DNA from: Apiotrichum sp. Y4204
Taxonomy: Eukaryota > Basidiomycota > Tremellomycetes > Trichosporonales > Trichosporonaceae
Assembly (NCBI GenBank): GCA_025531455.1
Contig: JAMYHL010000013.1
Coordinates: 558,001-622,000 of the forward strand
Reading direction: 5' to 3'
Length of the DNA stretch: 64,000 nt
Position numbers and translations under genes: made by a program. Under the pieces are notes generated by a model. It did not search any database, had not been told where the DNA came from, and worked only from the letters and a program-made list of their open reading frames with translations. Shown piece by piece: positions 36,058 through 45,170 of the stretch; the stretch's first letter is position 1, and every line of letters starts with the position of its first letter.

Positions 36058-38679
36058 ATGCCCGCCGTTAACGCTCTTGCTGGTGCTGTCACCCTCACGC
36101 TTGCCCAGTTCTCCACTGCCTGGGTCGCCAATGCGGCGCCGACGCCCGCCGACGATGCCGCCATGCCACTTGAGTCGGATGGGTACGAGGGCTCGTCACA
36201 GATCTCCGATGACTCGGCTGTGAAGCCGAAGGGAGCGGCCCAGGACGAGGGAGATGACGATGGTGCCGAAGACGACGGGGGCGACGACGACAAGGGTGGC
36301 GACAAGAAGGACGACAAGAAGGACGATAAGAAGGACGACGACAAGGACGGCGACAAGAAGGATGGCGACGCCAAGAAGGACGACGGAGCCAAGGACGACA
36401 AGAAGAAGGATGCCGCCGCTGAGAAGAAGGACGGCGAGGGCGACAAGGGCGGCAAGGAGGCGGATAAGCCCAAGGATGAGAAGCCCGACTCTGAGCTCAC
36501 GGACGAGGAGCGGAAGAAGAAGGCGCAGGAGAACCGCCAACAGTCCGTCGAGGATGCGATCCAGAAGGCCGAGGCCGCCCGCCAGGAGTCTGCCGAGGCC
36601 CGCAAGAAGAAGGAGGAGCGCAAGAAGGAGCTCGAGGCCATGTCTCCCGAGGACCGCAAGAAGGCCGAGGCCGAGGACAAGGCCGCCGAGGAGAAGGCCA
36701 AGGCTGAGAAGGCCAAGAACGCCAACAAGCCCGCCGACCCCAAGGCTGCCGAGGAGCTCAAGAAGGCCGAGGAGGAGGCAAAGAAGAAGGGCGAGGCGCT
36801 CAAGAAGAAGGAGGAGGAGGTCAAGAAGGCCGCCGAGACCGAGGAGCGCAAGAAGATGTCCCCGGAGGACAAGAAAAAGGCCGAGGAGGCGGACAAGAAG
36901 GCCGTCGACCAACTCAAAAAGGCTTCGGAGGACGCCAAGAAGAAGGTCGACGAACTCAAGAAGAAGGCGGGTGGCGACAACAAGCCCGCCGACCCCAAGG
37001 CCGCCGAGCAGCTCAAGAAGGCCGAGGAGGAGGCTAAGAAGGCCGGCGAGGCGCTCAAGAAGAAGGAGGAGGAGGTGAAGAAGGCCGCCGAATCCGAAGA
37101 GCGCAAGAAGATGTCTCCCGAGGACAAGAAGAAGGCCGAGGTGGCCGACAAGAAGGCCGTCGACGAGCTCAAGAAGAAGGCCGACGACTCCAAGAAGAAG
37201 GCCGAGGAGCTCAAGGCTAAGACCGGCGGCGACAACAAGACCGCTGCCGACCCCAAGGCTGCCGAGGAGATCAAGAAGGCCGAGACCGATGCCCAGCAGA
37301 AGCTTGACGTCCTCAAGAAGAAGCAGGAGGAGGTCAAGAAGGCCGGCGAATCCGAGGAGCGCAAGAAGATGTCTCCCGAGAACAAGAAGAAGGCTGAGGA
37401 GGGCGACAAGAAATCCCTCGATGAAGCCCAGGCCGCCGTTGACCAGGCGTTCGGCAAGGTCGAGGAGCTCAAGAAGGCCGCCGGTGTCCAGGGCGGCAAC
37501 CCCGACGAACTTAAGAACGCCGAGGCCGACGCCCAGAAGAAGCTCGACATCCTCAAGAAGAAGCAGGAGGAGGTCAAGAAGGCCGGCGAATCTGCGGAGC
37601 GCAAGAAGATGTCGCCCGAGGACAAGAAGAAGGCCGAGGAAGGTGACAAGAAGCCTCTCGACGAGGCCCAGGCCGCCGTCGACCAGGCGTTCGGCAAGGT
37701 CGAGGAGATCAAGAAGAAGGGCGGCGGCGAGGGCGGCGACAAGAACCAGCCCGGCCAGCCCGGCCAGCCCGGCGGTCCCGACCCCAAGAAGGCGGAGGAG
37801 GCTAAGAAGGCTACCGACGAGGCCAAGAAGGCCGAGGACGACTCCAAGAAGGCCGCCGACGAACTCAAGAAGAAGGAGGAGGAGGTGAAGAAGGCCGCCA
37901 ACTCTGAGGAGCGCAAGAAGATGTCTCCCGAGGACAAGAAGAAGGCCGAGGAGGCCGACAAGAAGGCCGTCGCCGAGCTCAAGAAGAAGGCCGACGACTC
38001 CAAGAAGAAGGCCGATGAGCTTAAGAAGAAGGCCGACGAGCTCAACAAGGCTGCCGGGGGCGACAAGAAGGGTGACGACAAGAAGCCTGGTGACGACAAG
38101 AAGCCCGGTGACGACAAGAAGCCCGGTGACGACAAGAAGCCCGGTGACGACAAGAACGGTAACGACAAGCCCTCGGCCGCGGACGAGAAGAAGAAGAAGG
38201 AGAACGAGGAGTCGAAGAAGAAGAACAACGGCAACCTCGTCGACGCCAAGGGCAAACTCGTCGCTCCCACACTCGGCTGGGACTCGTCGTTCAACAAGAG
38301 CCAGCAGGTCTGTGGTTCCTCCAATGACAAGGCCACCCAGGACTGCTGCACCAAGTTCAAGGGCACCCTCAAGCAATTCGAGTACAACAACGTCTGTCTC
38401 ATCTCCGTCTCTGCCGACGAGTTCACCAAGTGTATCAAGGAGAAGACCAAGGACGACAAGCAGCAGATCAAGTGCTCCAACGGCGGCAAGCCCTCGGGCG
38501 ACAAGAACAGCACCTCGACGGCCAGCGCGGACAAGCCCAAAGAGACCGGCAAGGACGAGCCCAAGGACGTTGAGAAAAACAAGAAGGACGAGAAGAACAA
38601 CGCCGGCGCAGCCCGCATCCGCGGCATCTCCCTCGCCCTCGTCGCCTCTCTCGCCGGTGCCGTACTCACCCTCTTCTAA
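36058..38679 (+). CDS. secreted Lys/Glu-rich repeat protein with six-Cys module and GPI-type tail
   Basis: This is a single-exon frame of 873 residues in an unrecognised family. The N-terminus is a secretion signal (MPAVNALAGAVTLTLAQFST, cleavage probably near ANAAPTP). Residues about 60-690 are extremely rich in Lys, Glu, Asp and Ala. They are organised in imperfect repeats built around EERKKMSPEDKKKAEEADKK (five clear copies and one degenerate), separated by coiled-coil-like KKAEEEAKK segments and short Gly/Pro spacers. Then five tandem DDKKPG units occur (about 38090-38150). A cysteine module follows (about 735-815): QVCGSSNDKATQDCC, ...NNVCLI, TKCIKEKT, IKCSNGG. The C-terminus (ISLALVASLAGAVLTLF) looks like a GPI-anchor signal, so the protein is probably wall- or membrane-attached. 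The start is the ATG directly before the signal peptide, since the upstream in-frame ATG is in the leader. Confidence 0.8.
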   Translation: MPAVNALAGAVTLTLAQFSTAWVANAAPTPADDAAMPLESDGYEGSSQISDDSAVKPKGAAQDEGDDDGAEDDGGDDDKGGDKKDDKKDDKKDDDKDGDKKDGDAKKDDGAKDDKKKDAAAEKKDGEGDKGGKEADKPKDEKPDSELTDEERKKKAQENRQQSVEDAIQKAEAARQESAEARKKKEERKKELEAMSPEDRKKAEAEDKAAEEKAKAEKAKNANKPADPKAAEELKKAEEEAKKKGEALKKKEEEVKKAAETEERKKMSPEDKKKAEEADKKAVDQLKKASEDAKKKVDELKKKAGGDNKPADPKAAEQLKKAEEEAKKAGEALKKKEEEVKKAAESEERKKMSPEDKKKAEVADKKAVDELKKKADDSKKKAEELKAKTGGDNKTAADPKAAEEIKKAETDAQQKLDVLKKKQEEVKKAGESEERKKMSPENKKKAEEGDKKSLDEAQAAVDQAFGKVEELKKAAGVQGGNPDELKNAEADAQKKLDILKKKQEEVKKAGESAERKKMSPEDKKKAEEGDKKPLDEAQAAVDQAFGKVEEIKKKGGGEGGDKNQPGQPGQPGGPDPKKAEEAKKATDEAKKAEDDSKKAADELKKKEEEVKKAANSEERKKMSPEDKKKAEEADKKAVAELKKKADDSKKKADELKKKADELNKAAGGDKKGDDKKPGDDKKPGDDKKPGDDKKPGDDKNGNDKPSAADEKKKKENEESKKKNNGNLVDAKGKLVAPTLGWDSSFNKSQQVCGSSNDKATQDCCTKFKGTLKQFEYNNVCLISVSADEFTKCIKEKTKDDKQQIKCSNGGKPSGDKNSTSTASADKPKETGKDEPKDVEKNKKDEKNNAGAARIRGISLALVASLAGAVLTLF
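38090..38152 (+). repeat. 18-bp tandem repeat encoding DDKKPG
   Basis: Nearly perfect copies of GGTGACGACAAGAAGCCC follow one another within the Lys-rich gene. They form a spacer between the repeat region and the cysteine module. Confidence 0.9.
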
Positions 38680-40542
38680 CCAGTGATTGACATTGCGGCT
38701 TATGCTTGCTTGGATACTCACAGCTACTGAAACCCGACCAAAACGCCAAAAAACCTCCTATCATACCCCCATACCCCCCGCTTTCCGGCACGATTGCATT
38801 TGATCCTGGTTACCTTAGACCCCTAGACTCGGGCCCGGCCGCCTCGGCAGCTGTGCTACCCTATAAACTAGATGGACTCTAACTAGATGGACCCTGCTTC
38901 TTGTTTGTACACATTTGATGAAGACTTGCAAAAACTATTAGCTCTGAGCATCTCCGAGAGCAGACTCATACTGCAACAAGTAATATATGCGGTTAGTGTT
39001 GGTTGAGTGATCGGTATCGCCGACTTGACAAGCATGCAGTGCAAGCCTGGCCACCCAATCGCACAGCGGTGCGGCGGCTAGTTTTGTAACGATCATCCTC
39101 AAGGGGCACAGGCAAGCTCACTTGCAATCGGCACAGCATCGAGAGGCAGGGGTCATGATATGGGGTCCAAATTCTCGTTTACATACCCTACGTTCCCTGT
39201 GACCTGTGGGGGCACGGGGGAGCATGGACGCGAGCATGTCTGTGCTGCAGAAAAGCGAGGCTTGGAGGGATGTATCTTCGCCCGTGCAGGAGCACGCGAT
39301 GCAGTGGCGCGGTCGGGGGGCTGGGGGGTTGGGTTGGCATTGTGGGATTGCGTTTCTTGCACGGGCGGCTGTGAGCATACAGCAGCTAGCATAGAGCATA
39401 GCAACAGACTGACACACGAGTGAGACATGATTTGACTCGCGAGACGCGACACGCGACGCAGAGGAGGAGACGACGACGACAATCGCGCGGCCCGCGCATA
39501 CCGCATCCTAATGGTACAATGATCCAGATTCCTTCACGTCCACATGCAAATAGCCCACACACGACCCTGTAGTCCTTATCCTGTGCATCCTGTGATCCTG
39601 TTGTCCTGTACGATACTGTGGTGCCCTGCTCCGCCCCGTGAGCAACAACCTAGAACTCTCCTGATCTCCTGCCCAGAATACACCTAGCACTTGGCCAGCA
39701 CGCAGCACAGGAAACTGCATCGCAAAATAGCTCTCCAGGAGCGCCACATTCTTGGGGAGACCACCTGCACGGGTTCCTCGTGCCTGTTGTTTCGAGGTGC
39801 AAACGCGTGTCCCCAGCACTCTCTGCGGCAGTGTGCCAAGCTGCCAAGCTGCCTGAGTGTACAAAAGTGGGTTCGGTGTGTGACACACTGCGGCGACATG
39901 TACCCCGCCGCACAACCCTCCGGCCCGCTTCTCTAAAACCAGATCCATCTCACCTGAGATCCTGGTGATCCTGGGATATTCCAAGGTGCAAGACGCGTAC
40001 ATACGCGCATGTCAACACGCCCGCACCCTGGGTTCCCGAAAGGGGACAATTTCTTCCACCACACCGCTCGAGGCTCATGCCAGCTTTACACAGCATGCCA
40101 GCGTCCCCTGTTGTGTGGAAGAGGACCACCCGGCGGGCCGTACGGATAGCATTCTAACGTATCTAACGGTATAACGGCAGGCACGACGTCCCTGGCACTG
40201 GCGGGCGGACACTCAAGCCGAACGGATCGCAGGAACGCAGGAACACAACACAGGAAATCAGGAGGAAAACTCTGCGCTCGGAGTTTCTGGCGACAAAACC
40301 TCTCATTCTCTGGTGCTGGATCACGGAGCTGCACATAGGGCATGTATCTCGACAGAGTATATATATGGATCACCCTCTTTCGCTCTTGCGTTGCACACTC
40401 ACCCATACTGGCCGCGCCAGTCCTACACTCGTTTCTTCACTTCGTCGCTCCTTCACTGTTCGTCGCTCACTTCGCTCCGTCGTTCTTTCGTCCCTTCGCG
40501 CCTTTTGCCCCTTCGCCCCATCGCTCCTCCCTCGTTTTCACG
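38680..40542. other. 1.9-kb intergenic region
   Basis: This lies between the two genes that share the six-cysteine module. Several short frames are present on both strands, none convincing. The promoter of the downstream gene lies at its right end. Confidence 0.45.
40358..40366 (+). promoter_or_regulatory. TATA box for the small six-Cys gene
   Basis: TATATATAT is followed by a pyrimidine-rich leader containing many TCGTC/CTTCG runs. The first ATG downstream is at 40543. This argues against using the in-frame ATG at 40342, which lies upstream of the TATA box. Confidence 0.55.
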
Positions 40543-41148
40543 ATGCCCTCCGCCTTCCACCCGACCCGGCACCACGCCGCCGCGCTTGAGCGGAGCATTC
40601 TCGACGCTGCGCCGCACGCCCCTGGCTCGCAGCCCGCTCCCGAGCGCCGCCACGCTGCCATCACTGCCGACTCTGCGGTCCGCCGCGCAAACATGCCGGA
40701 CGGGGACGCACCCGTCGGAGGCGGCTCTACCCCGCCGAACCGCAGCAACGGCGACGGCGTAGCGTATCCTCCCATCGGATGGAACGGAACAATCCCGGAC
40801 GGGCAGCAGGTATGCGGGTCGAGCGACGACGACCAGATGCGCATTTGCTGTCGCGGGACGTACGGCGCGTGGGGGCGGCACGCGATGTGTCTCGTTGATG
40901 CGGGGGACGCGACCGCCAAGAGCCTGTACGACTGTATCGCCAGCAAGACGACTATTGTGCGGGCGGGCGGCGTCGGCGTCGCGTGCAACACTGGCGGGAA
41001 CAGCAGCACAGTCTTCGTCAACTCTAAAGGCGTCGTTCGGCCGGATCGCAAGAAGGATGATCTGTACTACAACAAGAGCGGCGCAGGGCGGGTCACCCTC
41101 GGCGCGGGGATTGCACTCGTTGCCCTCGGCGTGCTTGCCCCGATTTAG
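40543..41148 (+). CDS. small six-Cys module protein with hydrophobic C-terminus
   Basis: This is a 201-residue single-exon protein of unknown function. The N-terminal 70 residues are His/Ala/Pro-rich and lack a convincing signal peptide. The middle (about 75-150) carries the same cysteine module as the large Lys-rich protein upstream: GWNGTIPDGQQVCGSSDDD, CC, MCLVD, YDCIASKT, VACNTGG. The first spacing is identical (C-x10-CC). The C-terminus (RVTLGAGIALVALGVLAPI) is a hydrophobic tail of GPI-signal or tail-anchor type. A start at 40342 would add an in-frame hydrophobic leader, but that ATG lies before the TATA box. The pairing with the upstream gene suggests duplication of the module with very different N-terminal domains. 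Confidence 0.7.
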   Translation: MPSAFHPTRHHAAALERSILDAAPHAPGSQPAPERRHAAITADSAVRRANMPDGDAPVGGGSTPPNRSNGDGVAYPPIGWNGTIPDGQQVCGSSDDDQMRICCRGTYGAWGRHAMCLVDAGDATAKSLYDCIASKTTIVRAGGVGVACNTGGNSSTVFVNSKGVVRPDRKKDDLYYNKSGAGRVTLGAGIALVALGVLAPI

Positions 41149-43304
41149 GCCGAGACCTTTCTTTATTCTTCGTTTCTTCGTCGACTCGACTCGATAATGG
41201 CACGACAGGACACTGGATGCACTGGACTCTTCGCTCGACACGACACGGATCGACGACGAACTCATCAACTTTTTTAAGCCTCGCCGCTCGGGTCTAAGCG
41301 GCCGCATGCTCTCCCCATCTCCCACTATCTCCCCCAACTCTATCCTAGACTTTACGGATCCTTCACTACAACACTTTTAGATTGCTAGACACATCACGTG
41401 CATGTACGACATCTTCATTAGCGGCGCACAGTTGAGAGGTCGGCTCTTGGCATTACCTCACCGAACGGACGCCCGCGATTACAATTACATTCCGCCACTG
41501 ACAAGTGACGAACGCTGTGGATGGTGAGGCAACACAGTCTGTGCCCCTGTCCTAAACCACACCTTTTGGGTGACATCCAGCAAGTAGCGCGCAATCGAGA
41601 CACAATTGAGCACTGCACTGTGACGAGTACGGATGGTGCACGTGCCCAATTCTTGAATGAATGGTAGTCACCAAGAGCGACGAGCTACGAGCTAGCAGGT
41701 GTCAGTGGACCATTGAGTCAGGAGCTATAGGTACTCTTCGGCGGTGTCACTAGAAAAGAATGGGCGTGACGCAATCCAGTCAAGACAGTTTACGAAAGCT
41801 ACTACTGCGACCCAACGGAAGTCGAAGCGATACACCTTGCTCGCTAGATCACCTTGCTCGCTAGATGCAGCACAGCAGCAAAACATCTCTCCGCACGAGT
41901 CTACCTCGGCGACATCGAGCGGTACAGTGAAGCCTGATTGATGGTTAAAAGATTGGGATTGGGACTGCCCAGCTGCCTTCCGAGATAAGTATCGCGTCCG
42001 CGTCCGAGTTCCATCCAGCTCTAGCTCCTCGGAACACTCGAAACATTTCCGTTGTCCCGGCATATACCTCGGCGCGCCACAAGCGAAGTGCGTCTTCCTG
42101 GCGAGTCGTAGGATTGCTTCTTCTGGGCGTGTCGGCCTGCCTTTGCCGCGGGGAATTGTGAACCTGCCGTTGTGGTCTGCGGCATCGGATGACTTATGAC
42201 ATGGGCCATGCCGTCCGAAGAGGGAATTAGCAGTGGTGAGGAGGGCATAGGCGCGGACATGGTCATTTGCCCCACCCCGCCCCGCTTGGCCCTCAATGAC
42301 AAACTCCGACAGCATGTAGTGTCATCGTTTTATTGTCGTATTGCGTCGAGGCTGGTGAGCTGTGATATGTGAGCTGTGTGTGATATGTGAGCTGTGAGTG
42401 TGGTGAGAGGTGAGGTCTATGGCGTCGCGTGTGACGTGTTTCGCCCTGGCCTTCGACACATCTCCTGATTTCAACCCTACGCTCCAGGCTCTACGCTCCA
42501 GGCTCTTGTTCTTTCCTCGTCCTCGGGCGGTGCAACGTGATGCATGATGCAATCCACGATGGATGCAGTGTGGGCGTCTGGGGGATGCACATGCGGCGCG
42601 CGGCATGTATCGAGCGCGTAGGAGAGGGAGTTTCAACTCCAACTCTGTGTGCTGCATGGGGGTCCGAGAAAAGAAACAGATCGGCCGAGATCTCGTCATG
42701 AATGGGATAGAGTTTGTGTTCTGGCCGACCGGGGCCTGTATGGCCCATGTCATGCATGGATTGCAGTGCTCGACGCTCAGCGTGCAGCGTGGACGTGCGA
42801 CAGCGACAGGGGCAGAGTGCAGGGGTTGAGAGGTTGTAAGAAGAAGAAGTACGTACGTGCATTGCATGGGTGTCGAGGAGAGAGAGATTGTCGGATAGCC
42901 GGATTACAGGGACGAGAGAGGGAGAGAGAGGGACCATCGAACGCCACCCACATGATGGCTGGCCATAGGACAAAGGTCCATGGCATGGAATCTCTAGAGG
43001 ACTATGGATCTTTTGGGTCACGTTCCACCGTCCCCTTCTGTCCAGATTACTTTATAATGTCATCCGCTGCATGAACATTACCTTTTCTCGTCTCGTCTCG
43101 TCTTTGTCATTCTCATCTTTCGTTCTTCGTTCGACACATCGTTCGCATCTCATCCGTAGGTCCGCCTTCTATCGACACCCGACACTATCGACACCCCGCT
43201 TGTCTCTGCCTGCTCGCCCCTGCTCTTTACAGCTGCCCCTGGCCTTTCCCGCGCCGGTCATCTCTCCATTCTACCACCTACCAGCCGCATATCGACAACC
43301 CATA
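41149..43304. other. 2.2-kb intergenic region with short tandem repeats
   Basis: No gene is supported. It contains a 17-bp direct repeat CACCTTGCTCGCTAGAT at 41833-41866, a GTGATATGTGAGCTGT-type duplication near 42360-42400, and a TACGCTCCAGGCTC duplication near 42477-42504. A pyrimidine-rich leader precedes the next gene. Confidence 0.5.
41833..41866 (+). repeat. 17-bp tandem direct repeat, two copies
   Basis: CACCTTGCTCGCTAGAT occurs twice back to back in intergenic DNA. Confidence 0.9.
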
Positions 43305-44893
43305 ATGCTCGTCTCCACCGCCGCCGCCGCGCTCGTCTTCGCTGGCTCCGTCGCCGCCGCCCCGCCCATCTTGAACCTTGCCGGCTCATATGGTGAGTGC
43401 CTGCCTCCGTCCTGATCGCCAGCGCCGCTCGAGCTGCGGCTCCCTGACATTTGGCATGTGACATGCGCCCACCAGGATTCACAGCGGCCCAAGAACACAC
43501 GCTGATCCCTCAGAGTCCAACATTAAGGTATCCGTCGAGAATGTCGCCCAGTGCAAGGACGCGACCATTACGTGGACCGGTACCGAGGTGAGTGTCATGC
43601 TCCGTGCGATTATGATGCTCCGACGCGTGGGCAAGCTCGTGCCCCTCTACTACCGGCCTTCTTCCAACTCCTTTCTCATCCCTCTCTGATTCTCTATTCC
43701 CGTCACTTTCTCTTCCAAAGGCGCGTTCATTGTCGAATGGCAGCTACCCACCGCCCATCGACTACCAGCCCCCCGCTCATCCAGTGGGGGGTCGAACCCT
43801 TGGCGTGTCGCGAGAACCCTGACATCGCGCCACATCCCTTAATTGTCTATGTCGTGCGGCTTTCCGCAGCTCGTCACTTTCCATTCATTCCATGCACCCA
43901 TGGACATGCACTAACATCATCCAGGGCGATGCCACGCTGCTGATTGGTACGGGCGGCATGTACATTGGCCCGATCAAAGAGATCCAGACGTTTGGCCCCA
44001 CCTCGGCCGGCAAGCAGACGTGGAAGGTGAACCGCGCCGCGGGCTCGGACCACCTCATCTTCCAGGTTACCGACTCGAAGGGCAAGATCGGATACACGCA
44101 GGACATTTCGATTCAGTCCTCGGACGACAGCTCGTGTCTCGACGGCGGCAGCAAGGGTTCCCAAGTAAGCGGCCCCGCACCCACCTCGACCGGAGCCACT
44201 AGCACTAGTGCTGCCGCTGAGCCAAGTGTCCAGCCTACGAGCAGTGCTGAAACGGAAACTGATCACTCTTCTCAGACTTCCTCTCAGGCCCCCACTAGCG
44301 AGAACAAGCCCGAGGCGCCCAAGACTGAAGAGCATAAGAACGACCAGCAGAGCCAGGCGCAGACTTCGCCTGCCGGCCAACAGCCCTCCACCGAGCAGCA
44401 GCAGCAGCCGACTAGCAAGGAGCACAAGGATGCGCAGCCCACCTCGTCCGACAAGCCTGCCGAGGCCGTCCCCACCCCGAGCGACAAAGCTACCCCGGCC
44501 GCGGCCCCCGCTCCCGCCAACAACCAGGACAGCACGACGAACAACAACGGCAACGGCAACAGCCAGGCCGCCGCCCAGCCGCCCGCCAACGCGTCCGCCA
44601 AGCCGACCGAGGGCCCCGCCGGCGGTGCCGCTTCCCCGTCTGGGACGAACAAGGACGCCGCCGCCCCAAACCTCGCGACCAAGAGCGGCGACGTCGTCGT
44701 CACTTTCTCCGAGGCCGGCAAGGCTGTCACCAAGACCTTTACCGGCCCCACCGCGTCGGCGGCTGCGGCCTCGGCCGTGGCTAGCGCCGCCAAGGCCAAC
44801 ACCAGCACCACCTCGGGTAACGGCGCAGGCGCCGTCCGTCCCGCTTCGGTTGCCGTTGCGTTCGCTGCGCTCGTTGCTGCCGCCGTCTTCTAG
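43305..44893 (+). CDS. GPI-anchored Kre9/KNH-like Ser/Thr-rich wall protein
   Basis: This is a secreted wall protein of 376 residues. The exons are 43305-43392, 43514-43587 and 43925-44893. A signal peptide (MLVSTAAAALVFAGSVAAAP) is followed by a roughly 110-residue beta-rich domain like the N-terminal Kre9/KNH ectodomain of basidiomycete Ser/Thr-rich GPI proteins: VENVAQCKDATITWTGTE, LLIGTGGMYIGPI, SDHLIFQVTDSKGKIGY, ending in a second cysteine (SSCLDGG) that could pair with the first. A linker of about 180 residues of Ser, Thr, Pro, Gln and Ala follows, then a short conserved-looking segment VVVTFSEAGKAVTKTFTG. The hydrophobic C-terminus (SVAVAFAALVAAAVF) is a GPI signal. The second intron is 337 nt. 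A role in wall assembly is inferred from the family only. Confidence 0.82.
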
Positions 44894-45170
44894 GCGAGAT
44901 AGTGTTGACCCGCTGTGCGGGTGCCACGTAGACCCTGGACAATTATGTAGATAGTTAGTGTATGCAGACTGTATGCCAGAGAATCCGTGCGAGGGCTTTT
45001 CAAGGCTGCTTTCGAGAGCTTGCCATTTCAATTGAAGGTGCTATCCATACAATACTACACACTTATCCTACAACACCCGGAGGACGGGCGGACACCACAT
45101 GCGTGGCCAGCTCCTTATATACTATAATCATGTTCCCTGCTCCCAATCTCCAACCTCCGACCTCCATCTA

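Noticed and set aside
35988..38721. Two antisense frames of 893 and 841 codons opposite the Lys-rich gene
   Set aside because: They are composition shadows: GAG/AAG/GCC codons read backwards give Leu/Ser-rich frames without stops. The sense strand has the signal peptide, repeats and cysteine module.
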